This document shows positions 1 to 17,698 of a stretch of DNA of 17,698 bases, one piece after another. The stretch is from Isohypsibius dastychi (Eukaryota; Tardigrada; Eutardigrada; Parachela; Isohypsibiidae), in contig JAQIWT010000577.1 of the NCBI GenBank assembly GCA_034696485.1, positions 1 through 17,698 on the forward strand, given 5' to 3'. The position numbers were made by a program, and so were the translations under genes. How positions within the stretch are numbered: position 1 is the first letter of the stretch; each line of letters opens with the position of its first letter. Below the pieces are notes generated by a model, which was given only the letters and a program-made list of their open reading frames with translations, was not told the origin of the DNA and did no database searches.

Positions 1-874
1 GAAATCAATTCCGTTTGAATATGAACCCAACCGACTGGAGAGACAAACACAACCGTAAATATTCCATTCGCTAATCGTTGTAAGCGAAAGCATTTTTCGC
101 TTCCTGACTTGTTCAAATTTTGCCTAGCCTGACCCATATTTTCACCGAATTCCAATGATTCCAAAAACCGAACAGCAGCACGGCATATATTAAATAAAAC
201 TATAATATAGCTTTTCACAACAAGCCCGTGTCCCCTGAATCTTGATAAATCATGTTCCGTTTTCGTGAATGATGGTCGTCAAATCATAGCCGGCTTTATA
301 AAATGCTTGCCGATCAATCTGCCTCCGGTCACAATTTAACTTTTCTTTCGATCATCAAACTCCCAAATTCAAACGGCTAAAATCTGAGTGCGTTTATAAA
401 TGAGAGAATTTCGATAATGATCAGTATCCCTTTCTTTCTTTCGGCAATGACTCCTCTTTGACATCTGATCTCTTCCTACGGAGCTAAAATCATGGCCTTC
501 CGTACAAGCTGAATCTCAAACCGCCTGCATGACCAACATACTGTACATAATTTACGACTTTCTATTCTGAACCCAGTCAGCTCGACAACGCTCTACAGGC
601 TTCCTGGCTGGCGGGAACGATAAGAAAACAGAGAAATAAAGAATGACCTTTCATCAAAATGTTTCAAACTGGTTTCAAGCTACTGCAATTTCGTTTCAAA
701 ATACAAGCTCTTGATCCAAACTTGATTTTTCACATCACCTTTATGACACTTGAAACAATAAATTAATGAAATCACACAAATATTGAAATAAATATCACCG
801 CAAAAGCACCGGTTTTGTTGAGATAAAACGATCAAGCTCAGATGCAATCAGGTACGTTTTCAATCAGGTACCTT
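1..874. other. 3' flank of the Na+/K+-ATPase gene, no coding gene seen
   Basis: No open frame here looks like a protein and no family motif was found on either strand. The right end must contain the 3' untranslated region of the minus-strand ATPase, whose stop codon is at 875-877. No clear AATAAA was found on the minus strand, so the polyadenylation point is not resolved. Several AATAAA strings lie on the plus strand (near 192, 636 and 757), but no plus-strand gene ends here. The sequence is AT-rich and otherwise featureless apart from a short tandem duplication beside the stop codon. Confidence 0.6.

Positions 875-876
<2 letters not shown>
845..876. repeat. 16-bp tandem duplication touching the ATPase stop codon
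   Basis: Two adjacent 16-bp units (845-860 and 861-876) start with the same 11 bases, CAATCAGGTAC, and match at 14 of 16 positions. The second unit runs into the minus-strand stop codon at 875-877. The duplicated stretch is therefore the first part of the ATPase 3' untranslated region. It is probably a local slippage duplication. Confidence 0.8.
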
Positions 877-7370
<6,494 letters not shown>

Positions 7371-7669
7371 TCTGGTCGAGTTTTCCCGTCAACAACCTGG
7401 AGAAACATGCCGGGAATGAATAAGCCGCTTGGGAAATTCTATGAACTGGCTCCGCCTGAGAATTTTACTACGATAAATCACGAGGATTTGCTTTTTTACA
7501 AATTCTGGGGTAGGGTCGAAACTCCAAAATCATTTCTTTTGGTTTTCTTGTTGATGCCTTTTCAGACGTTTTCACCTTGATAAGATACTCCACTTTGAAA
7601 AGGGATGAGCGCATATAACGATACAATCAAATTGATTGAAAACGCGAATCCAATATCGTGATGAGACAA

Positions 7670-7677
7670 ATGCAAAT
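7670..7677 (+). promoter_or_regulatory. Octamer motif ATGCAAAT
   Basis: A perfect POU/Oct octamer sits at the left edge of a 21-bp tandem duplication, 300 bp upstream of the ATPase start codon. The second repeat copy has GTGCAAAT, one base off. POU factors are animal transcription factors. Whether this copy is used is unknown, since an 8-mer can occur by chance. Confidence 0.4.
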
Positions 7678-7712
7678 CCCAAACAATCAAGTGCAAATCC
7701 CAAACAATTGAG
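7671..7712. repeat. 21-bp tandem duplication, two copies
   Basis: The units 7671-7691 and 7692-7712 both begin TGCAAATCCCAAACAAT and match at 19 of 21 positions. A third partial start, TGCTTCACG, does not continue the pattern. The repeat lies in the divergent region upstream of the ATPase. Confidence 0.85.
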
Positions 7713-8132
7713 TGCTTCACGCTTATCCACAACTTCAGAATGCGGTATGTATTGTGGAAATGAACAATAACGGAAAAAAATTCTTCGGCAACGAAAGTCT
7801 AGTCACATATTTTGTGATTATGGATGGAGCACAAGCAGAGAAAAACAGTTTCTGAGAAGCTAGAGCACTAAACACACGGAAACACTTGGTCAAAGTTTGA
7901 CTTACCAAAAGTGGGGAAATTGATGGTGAGCACACAAGTCCGATGTTTGGTCCTAGTGTAACCGTTTAGTGGGCCGCGATGACCTTCAACTTTGTAGCCC
8001 GGATGATGTATCAAAGTTGCAGACCGAACCAAACTATTTCAGCTACCCTTTCGACTCGCCTCGCTCAGAGTCTCTGGAAAATTATTCCCTACGCTGATTA
8101 TTATGGCAAAGTAATAATATGAAACTGCTCGT

Positions 8133-8146
8133 ATATTCCGGAATAT
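8133..8146. repeat. 14-bp perfect palindrome ATATTCCGGAATAT
   Basis: The sequence is its own reverse complement with no spacer. The core TTCCGGAA resembles both paired ETS (GGAA) half sites and a TTC-N2-GAA dimer site. It lies in the intergenic region between the ATPase and CDC123 and could bind a dimeric factor, which is inference only. Confidence 0.6.
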
Positions 8147-9012
8147 CTGCAATACGTCGTATTATTCCAAGCTGTCTTGGGCATAGAAGCTGATAGTGCA
8201 AACAATAAAGTAGTGTCATTGAATGTTATTACGATATGATAGAGAATATATTGCAAATAAAATACCCTTCGTAAAAATGTCGCGCAGTCTCTGAATTCAC
8301 GAGTCATGGAGCGAACATTCTCGTCTTGCATAGAATGAATGACCAAACTTACAATTACATCAGGTCATGGAGTTGGATCCAGCTTGACCAATTAAATAGT
8401 CCGCTCGCCGTTTACTACTATAGAGTAAAAGGTACCGGAGGGTCAATTTACATATAACAGACGCAAAATATCTACAGCGATATCTAGGTGTGTAGATTAA
8501 TCTTTTATCTGCGCTTGAACCAGGAACACTTATGCAAATATATGCTTACTGAAAAACAGCCCACCCGCGAACTGTTAATAACCAAACTTAGAGAAAATTC
8601 TTTATTGGCTTTGAAATGTTACAAAACTGTCAGCTTGAGCGCATGTCGGTATATATCCGTGTTTCTCTTTGAAATTATGTATTGAATAGGATTGCTGTCT
8701 TGAACAAGGAACCCTGTGCTATGTGGATGATGGATCGACTTGACGACCCAGGGGAGACGGTCCAGTCACTTGAGAAAGTACTTCGTACGCCTCTGTGCCA
8801 AAATCAGGTTTTTGTGATTGCGTTTGTTTTGATTAAGGTTGGCGTTATTTCCGCATCGAAGCTGACGGAAAGAACCTCAACGTTCGGAGCGATTCAGGTT
8901 GGAAGAAGGCCATGAATTAGGATTGCGTTTTTCTAATCCCTAATTGTCCATGTCCGCTACAACAGAGTGATTCGACAAGCAAGAAAATCTGAAATCAGAC
9001 GATATTTCAGAG

Positions 9013-10066
9013 ATGGTGTTGGAAAATATCGTCGATTTCTCGTTTTCATCATGGTATCCAACGTTCAAGTTCATCACATTCCCAAGCAAGATCATCAGAC
9101 TTCCGGATGAGGCCATTGCTTATTTAAAAGAGGATGGGCTGACACTTCCCTGCGGTATTGACGAAGTGCCACCACCTGATGAAGGAAAAGGATCCTCGAC
9201 GGATTATTCGGATTCAGCAGTCTCTTACATTCACGAGCAGCACACACCGTGGGTTGACTCTCTCAAAAGAAGGGTGAATAGCGCAATTATGGAACTTGGT
9301 GGAGAAGTGTTCCCTAAGCTGAACTGGTCTGCTCCAAAAGACGCAAGATGGAATTCTCTGAATCGTCAGCTGAAATGTTCATCGTTAATGGAAATCTTCA
9401 GCTGTTTAAAGGCATCCACCTTTATAAACCATGATCTTTCCGATGCTGTACAGGAGCATGGACCTGTTCGAATTGAGCTGATTTTGCGAACATGGATGGA
9501 AATTAATCCAGGTACGAACAGCAACGGTGGGAAACTATTACCGTATCTTCGAATTAAAATCCAATATAAAATTTGTAATTGTGTTTGCAGGCTGGGAATT
9601 TCGTTGTTTCGTCAAAAATGGCGAGCTCATTGGAATATCTCAGCGTTATACTGGAACGTATTATTCGTTTATTTCATCGGACCGCTTTAGTTTGGTGGAG
9701 AATATTCTGACGTTCTATGAGGAAAAGATTGAAGGTGTATTTCCGGCATCTAACTTCGTGTTTGACATTGTTACCTTCGGCTTGTCGTGGCAGAATTTCT
9801 GCATCATCGATTTCAATCCATTTGATAGAATCACGGATAGCTGTTTGTTCACTTGGGAAGAGCTTGAGGATGCGGAGAATGTTCCAGACGATGAAGTCTT
9901 CCGGTTTGTCACATCTCCAGTCGCCGTGCGGACCGATGAAATGCGGCAATATGAAATCCCCGTGGATTTTTTAATGCCAAGTTTTTCGACGAAGGGAAAA
10001 GATGTTTTCACATTCCTGCAGGACAAAATTGAAGAGGATGTCAGTTCAGACGAAAGTTTAGATTGA
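9013..10066 (+). CDS. CDC123: CDC123, eIF2 assembly chaperone (D123 family), complete
   Basis: Two exons, 9013-9511 and 9591-10066, are joined at a phase-1 GT-AG intron of 79 bp and encode 324 aa (human CDC123 has 336). CDC123 is a cytosolic ATP-grasp protein that binds eIF2 gamma and promotes assembly of the eIF2 heterotrimer needed for translation initiation. Family landmarks appear in order: an N-terminal FSSWYP block, PKLNWSAPKDA at 101-111, EFRCFVKNGELIGISQR from 169, FVFDI with D225, and IDFNPF with D240 and N242. TDSCLFTWEEL follows. D225, D240 and N242 match the ATP/metal-binding acidic positions of the family. The start was chosen because it aligns with the family start and is followed by the conserved block. 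A 3'-splice-like ATATTTCAG ends 2 nt before the ATG. The segment between FVFDI and IDFNPF is slightly longer than in human. The gene converges with the KDM2-like gene. Confidence 0.97.
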
Positions 10067-10306
10067 ATAAGTGTCAACGAAGGTGCCTTGTTTTATTTTT
10101 CTGACGAATGGTGCTTTGTCAACAATACCAGCGTACGGAGTACCAATCAGAAGTTTTTCTGATGTTACATCAAAAGCATAAAAATTGGAAAACTCAGAAG
10201 TCAAACGAAGTACCGTACGTGAACCGCCAGCACGCAATAATTTACGATCAACAACAACAACACAGCAACGTAAACAAAATACTGGCAAACTTGGTCCAAA
10301 CGGTAA
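10067..10306. other. Shared 3' region of convergent CDC123 and KDM2-like genes
   Basis: Only 240 bp separate the two stop codons. The minus-strand AATAAA at 10097-10092 should place the KDM2-like mRNA end near or inside the CDC123 stop region. CDC123 lacks a perfect AATAAA within about 300 bp of its stop; an AATAAT is near 10237. The 3' untranslated regions therefore probably overlap. A minus-strand open frame here (10058-10288) is judged non-coding. Confidence 0.6.
10092..10097 (-). terminator. Polyadenylation signal of the KDM2-like gene
   Basis: AATAAA is read on the minus strand 210 nt after the TAG stop at 10309-10307. Cleavage 10-30 nt further would fall at about 10065-10080, touching the CDC123 stop codon on the other strand. 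Confidence 0.65.
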
Positions 10307-12980
<2,674 letters not shown>

Positions 12981-13188
12981 GCGGGACTTTACCAAAATGG
13001 CCAGCGGCCAGTTTCCTTGCAATTTTTGGCATCCTGGCAGCAGAGCCGTGTTGGTGGCACAAAACGAAAACAGAAAATAATTCCACGCTAGACTGACGAA
13101 ATTCAGGTAAACAGATATCGTGTGAGAAGAGTAAACAAGGCTGGCTTCGAATCGAATCCGATTTTCACATGACGGTGAGCTTCTGTTT

Positions 13189-13289
13189 GTCTGTCCGCTT
13201 CAGCACGCTGGCCCACATTTCACGGATAGCCAGTGGCTTTTGCAATAACCCAGCGCACATCCCGTCTGTCCGTTCTGCTCGCTGACCAC
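13189..13289. repeat. Imperfect direct repeat, 75 bp apart
   Basis: The blocks at 13189-13216 and 13264-13289 share GTCTGTCCG followed by a TTC-rich spacer, then CGCTG or CGCTGACC. The second block is two bases shorter. They lie in the divergent promoter region and may be a duplicated regulatory segment. Confidence 0.55.
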
Positions 13290-13523
13290 TTTACTTACAT
13301 GAACACTCCTCTTTGAAACAATGGATCATTGATTCTGTACGTGATCATATTAGCCCCGAGGGAAATATTAAAAGTCGATAGAAATGTCGTTTTACCTCTG
13401 CCAGCCTTTTGATCTAATTCGAAAATTCGAAACATCGTAAACACGAAGAACGTCTGTGTCGCCACCTGCCTGCCACTTGCTCTATTCTGACGTGAGAGGG
13501 TGGGTGTCTGTTTGTGCGAGTGG

Positions 13524-13533
13524 ATGACGTCAT
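13524..13533. promoter_or_regulatory. Full CRE palindrome ATGACGTCAT
   Basis: A perfect 8-bp consensus CREB/ATF site (TGACGTCA) is extended to a 10-bp palindrome. It lies between the divergent KDM2-like and RAF genes, about 650 bp upstream of the RAF start codon. CREB/ATF bZIP dimers bind this sequence across animals. Use in either direction is inferred. Confidence 0.6.
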
Positions 13534-14180
13534 ACACTGGCTAGGTGACAGACAGACCATCAGGTTTCGATTCCTTCAGTTTGTTTCATCTGGCTCTTTC
13601 TTTCTTCGTAATAAATTACAGAATTTGGATTTTGTTTGGAGTGTTTTTAATTGCATACCTGGGTTCATTTCATCCACCTTCCTTCCAAAGGACACTTCAC
13701 ATACATTGTGGATGGTGCTGGTGCATTCTCGTGACTTGGCTGTAGGATCGATCAAAGGTTGCTCTGCTTTTGCTCGTGACTTTTTTGTCCTATCCATCTT
13801 CAACGGAATTTTATCATGTCTTTTGATATGTTGGTGCTGCGAGCGAGAAGCGTGGATGTACTTGACGAGTTCTGGAAATCTCCACCGAGAATTTGACAAC
13901 TTCAGCTCCTGATTTGCCCCAAGACTGGTAAGCACAAGGTACAGTGTTGTGAAACAGTGCCTGCATGTGCATGCGTAATTCAGAATGCAGAATCTCGAAT
14001 TGTTCTGGCTCTTGGGATGCTTTCAATGATAAAGCCTTTTTTCAGGTTTTTGCACATGGTGCGCACTTCTTTCCTTCATCGACAAATCTGGATACGTTCT
14101 TCATTGGATTGCTGATCTGAGCTTAGTGTATTTTGGCACCTGGAAGTTCTTACGGTTTATGATTCAACGTTCAGCAAGCG

Positions 14181-17100
14181 ATGATGGCAGCTGTTACCGA
14201 TCCATCGTTGAGAAGCTGTACGAGCTCGCTAAATGGCTCGCTCCATAGTCTGTCGATCGACTCCATGTCTGATAGCCTTGACCCCGATGAATATAATACT
14301 ACGAATTCCTGCATGTCTACGCGTGACCGGACGATAGATGAGGTAAATTTAAATTACGGACCTATGATGAGAGCTTATGTGATCTTTAGGAACTGTATAT
14401 GTTCTAGCTATGAGAGTAACAGCTTGAGCTCAGTGAGGTGATAAAGTTTAGTGAATAGTCCTTTCACAATTCATCCAGGGCTTCGTGGTTTCACTCTTAT
14501 ACAGTAGTAGGCACGCTCATGGGCCAAGAGGGTACTTCCGCTCTAGCTTGAGTCGCATATTTCGGCTTGATAGTTGGATATGAATGTGAGCTTCTCTGGA
14601 GCAGTGAAGATGACTGGCCTGGATGCTTTTTGAAACAAGAAGAAATTAAACAGGAAAAAAAACGGCGTGTCTATTTTTTGGCTTTAGAAGAAGACGACAA
14701 AGCGCTCAACTGTGTTCATTTTGATTTTTTGCACAGAATCACTATCGTTTCCACCGTATTTTGAATACAACGGTCGCAAAAAGTGATGTCAGCGATTGCT
14801 ATCATCGGCGTTCTACAATGTTTTTTTTACTGATGATTTTTTTTGCAGATGCGAAACCTTCATTTGATGATTGAGGTTACCACGGAAAATTTGAAATCGT
14901 TGAACGACATTTTTGGATCTCTTCGTTCGCCACCGGAAATGTATCTTAAGGTTCGTACATTTTGGTTAAGGTCGTTCTTAATGATCAGCAGTGAGAGATG
15001 ATAGTTCGAAATGGAAATGGTAGTGTATTGTCGTGCAGTAACGTGACTTGCGATTCAAGGAATGTTGTATTGATGATGTTCAGTATGCACGTCATTGCTC
15101 CCATTTATGATGAATCGAAATCGCTTAGCTCAAAGTCGACGTCAGCGCGTCACAGCATCGATGCATTCTGGTTTGACTGGTACAAATTCCCTCTTGTAAC
15201 GTTATAAGCCATAGAGCATTTCCTGTAGTGCGGTGCTTTCCTTGGAGCTCGAGATCATGCGATTTCTCGTTATACGCTAACAATCCTGCGTATCTGGTCA
15301 CCATTGAATTTCCTCAAGCTAATTCAATTAGGAAAACCGTTTCTTTCGGGAATAAATTTACCGACCATAGATGTTTTGAGATGATATTCAAACATGATAA
15401 ATCTAGCTCCTGTGAGTAGTATCTCGTAGTGAAAGAAACAGTATTTTTTACGAATGAACTGAACATTTTGAAATAATTTGGATGGAAATTTATAAGATAG
15501 GGACGTAAATTCTTATGCACCGGATTTCGTACTGTATTGATTTAGCTAATTTGCAATATCAGGATTCTGTTTGTTTTGCAGGAATATGCCGAGCTGAACA
15601 CCAAGTTATCGACTTATCAGGAGCAGCTCTGTATCATTCAGGAAAGAAATCCGACTCTTGTCGGCATGTTCTCCAAAAACGTTAGACCGATCGAAAATGG
15701 CAGGAACCAGAATTTAGTGGTTTCTCCACCGATGTCACGGGCTAATCATATAACAAGACCCGCACATCCTTCACCACCTACCAAGCCAAAATCGTTTCAT
15801 CCGGCTATTGTTCCTATCAACCTAGGAAGCCCACCAAACTCAGCAAAGTCATCTTCCAGCTCTTTTTCGTCCGTAATCACACCCCCTGTAAACGGCAGCA
15901 TTGCAAGCGCCGGGAATCATGTACAACGGGGGAAAATGATTCAAGCTGATCTGCCAAATGAGCAGAAGTCGACGGTAAGGCTCAGCACAGTTTTTGTTTC
16001 TAGAAACATATCGATTGGTTTTTATGGCTAACAATGTTTTTATAAATTTAAATTGTAGGTCGAAGCGTTGAGAGGCAGAACTGTCAAAGAAACATTGGAA
16101 CGGAAGTTGGCTCATCGTCAACTGACGTACAGTAACTGCAAAGTGTATAAAATGCATCCCATCACGAAGCAGAAGTAGAGTTTGGCCAAATTTTAGATAC
16201 TTCCAACATGCCCTAAAACATCTTTGTTACAGAGTTCACATTCCGTGGAATTCTGATATGGGGGAAGTTGCCCACGACGTGGACAGGATAATCATCGAGG
16301 AGAAAGATACACCTTTTAATCGTGGCGCAGTCCAACACAACTTTGAGCGGAAAACCTTTTTCACACCGACGTTATGTCATGTGTGCAATAGGTTCCTGTT
16401 ATCGGGATACCGGTGTCAGCGGTGTGACTGGAAATTCCATGAGCGTTGCTGCACATTCGTCCCCCAGCTTTGTAAACAACAACGGAATCATCAGATTGGC
16501 GATATTTGGCAGTTGAGAAGGTATGGTTTGGGGCTCTCTTACTGAGATCAATCTGACCTGCAGTTTTTTGAAGAGGATTGGCTGATCCGTCGCAACCTGC
16601 GATCCCAGCACCTCTTGATTCCATTATCGGAATTGGGGAAGACGCCGATAGTTTTGGTAGTGTCAACGGCGGTCATCGAGGGCGATCTTCATCTGCTCCC
16701 AATGTGGGTCAAATTGCAGATTGGTTGTCCTGAGTGAGAGAATGATTTTGTTTACAGGGTTTGAATACAATCGACGCTGTTTTGCCATCATTGCCGTCGA
16801 CTCTCACGACACCTAAAAAGATACAGCCTCCGGTTTCACCAGGTTTGTCACATCCGTTTGATACATTTTGATTTACTAACCATGCATGGCTGACTCCTTG
16901 TTTATTTTGTTTTGCATTTTTAACTTAGTTTCACCCGGCTTGTTTCCGACTATATTTTCCACACGTTATTGCACTTACACCCCCTTATCGGTTATGTTTG
17001 ATGCATCGGCTCCGCCAAACGGGCGGAATCGGTTACAGTCAGATAATTTGGAAGGTATTTTTGCTTTCTCTTGATCTTCGCTGTTCGGCACGATAGAGAT

Positions 17101-17698
17101 TTGTTTGCAATACAAAGACTTTTTTCTGCGCAGGTGAAATATCCCGTAGTCTCTTGACTGTGCCTGGAAGTCAGCCATTGCCTGGTGGAGCATCATCACC
17201 TCACGCATCTCCAAACGAACTTCCAGATCCCGTGAATTTTCGACCTCGAGCGCCAACGGAAATCAGACCTGCGGTAAATATTTTGTACGGAAAAGCGGGC
17301 TTTATTTGATTCTCAATTGATAACTTGAGGTGGGAAAATTTTAAAAAAAATTATTTACAGAAGGTTCAACGAGAAAGCATGGAGGACTGGGAGATTGATG
17401 CCCGTGAGATACTGGTTGGACCCAAAGTTGGGTCTGGGTCTTTTGGGACTGTTTATCGCGGCCAGTGGTATGGAGCGGTAGCAGTAAAACGTCTTTTGGT
17501 CTCCGATCCCACGCCGGAGCAACTTCAAGCCTTCAAAAACGAAGTGGCGGTTTTGCGAAAAACTCGACACAACAATGTCCTCCTCTTCATGGGCTGTGTG
17601 TCGAAAATTCGAGATGGGTTAGATCGTCCTCATTTGGCGATTGTGACACAGTGGTGCGAAGGCAGCAGTTTATATAAGAAGATCCACGTCGAGGAGTA
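14181..17698 (+). CDS. BRAF: RAF serine/threonine kinase (B-Raf type), 3' end outside the window
   Basis: RAF links Ras-GTP to MEK/ERK signalling at the membrane. Ten exons are visible: 14181-14342, 14849-14950, 15582-15974, 16059-16174, 16233-16520, 16574-16703, 16758-16842, 16929-17054, 17134-17273 and 17361-17698 (626 codons and 2 nt). In order: a Ser-rich N-terminus; a BRS domain from about residue 52 ([18 protein letters not shown], then [15 protein letters not shown]), marking the B-Raf type; and a Ras-binding domain from about 207 (LPNEQKSTV). A C1 domain follows with zinc ligands H293, C306, C309, C319, C322, H327, C330 and C338. A CR2 14-3-3 motif RSSSAP has S394 equal to B-Raf S365. 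The kinase domain has the glycine loop GSGSFGTV (538-545), K557, alpha-C E575 and gatekeeper T610. The exon 6 start uses AAG at 16573 because the nearer CAG would give a stop. Exon 8 (126 nt, phase 1-1) is the least certain. The sequence ends just after the GSSLY region. Confidence 0.97.
14343..15581 (+). other. Two long RAF introns around the small BRS exon
   Basis: Introns 14343-14848 (506 bp) and 14951-15581 (631 bp) flank the 102-nt exon 14849-14950 and are much longer than other introns here. Both are T-rich near the acceptor. A 65-codon open frame at 14567-14764 inside intron 1 has charged residues but no recognised domain and no supporting splice sites. Nothing else was identified. Confidence 0.75.

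Larger units (their letters stand above)
7371..9012. other. Divergent intergenic region between the ATPase and CDC123
   Basis: It separates the minus-strand ATPase start at 7370 from the plus-strand CDC123 start at 9013, so it should hold both promoters and 5' leaders. No protein family was recognised in its short open frames. On the ATPase side a 3'-splice-like TTTCTCCAG precedes 7396 and an upstream ATG lies at 7406-7408. A 21-bp duplication with an octamer motif and a 14-bp palindrome are listed separately. A frame at 8682-8915 has a fairly protein-like middle but no family match. Confidence 0.6.
12981..14180. other. Divergent intergenic region between the KDM2-like gene and RAF
   Basis: This stretch should hold the promoters and leaders of the minus-strand demethylase and the plus-strand kinase. 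Long open frames exist on both strands around 13514-13935, but neither has a recognisable motif. A perfect CRE palindrome and an imperfect direct repeat are listed separately. A 3'-splice-like GTTCAG ends at 14174, six bases before the RAF start codon, so RAF may have a further 5' untranslated exon or a trans-spliced leader. Confidence 0.6.

Noticed and set aside
8101-8346. Minus-strand 81-codon open frame between ATPase and CDC123
   Set aside because: Only the first part looks charged and protein-like; the rest is low quality, with no neighbours in phase and no recognised motif.
8682-8915. Plus-strand open frame with a protein-like middle (EPCAMWMMDRLDDPGETVQ)
   Set aside because: No family match, poor second half, no splice join in frame with CDC123; may be 5' leader.
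10058-10288. Minus-strand 76-codon open frame overlapping the CDC123 stop
   Set aside because: It lies after the demethylase stop, contains the AATAAA signal, lacks an ATG start and shows no domain; best read as 3' untranslated sequence.
13141-13170. TTCGAATC-like string resembling a tRNA B box
   Set aside because: No A box, acceptor stem or cloverleaf could be built around it.
13514-13935. Long overlapping open frames on both strands (132 and 119 codons)
   Set aside because: Neither has a recognisable motif; Cys/Phe-rich composition looks like chance in promoter or leader DNA.
14567-14764. 65-codon open frame inside RAF intron 1 as a possible alternative exon
   Set aside because: No good acceptor and donor pair in RAF phase, and no homology to RAF N-termini.
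16564-16573. Use of the nearer CAG acceptor (16563) for RAF exon 6
   Set aside because: That choice puts a TGA in frame; the AAG at 16573 gives the correct phase and leads to the RSSSAP motif.

Overview
This is nuclear DNA from a small-genome invertebrate animal. All five genes found are animal or general eukaryotic genes cut by many short introns (mostly 52-80 bp, GT-AG). One of them is a B-Raf type RAF kinase that still carries the N-terminal BRS domain. Gene density, intron size and T-rich 3' splice sites fit a compact ecdysozoan-like genome (a tardigrade or a comparable microscopic animal would be plausible), but nothing in the window proves the lineage. No rRNA, tRNA, CRISPR array or transposon was recognised.

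Layout from left to right. Positions 1-874 are 3' flank. A complete Na+/K+-ATPase alpha subunit (24 coding exons, 1,016 aa) runs on the minus strand from 7370 to 875. Its largest intron (4423-6358) holds a complete oppositely oriented gene (4699-6088, plus strand) for a lysine/glutamate-rich protein ending in a PC4/SUB1-like domain. The start codon of that nested gene is split by an intron. A 1.6 kb divergent intergenic region (7371-9012) follows. CDC123, the eIF2 assembly chaperone, lies at 9013-10066 on the plus strand. It converges with a minus-strand JmjC histone demethylase of the KDM2/JHDM1 family (stop at 10307, first recognised exon at 12502, tentative start at 12980). After a second divergent intergenic region with a perfect CRE palindrome, a RAF gene starts at 14181 and runs off the right edge inside its kinase domain.

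The reading frames were rebuilt by joining exons at splice sites so that phase and family alignment agree. For the ATPase every exon closes in phase, and the residue numbers land exactly on the classical ones (K501, E779, T797, D804, D808, D926). The genes are unrelated housekeeping or signalling genes and do not form one pathway. The interesting content is in gene architecture: a nested antisense gene, a split start codon, a GC-AG intron, a 15-nt microexon, frame-open introns, a reduced KDM2, and lineage-specific changes in the ATPase and RAF.
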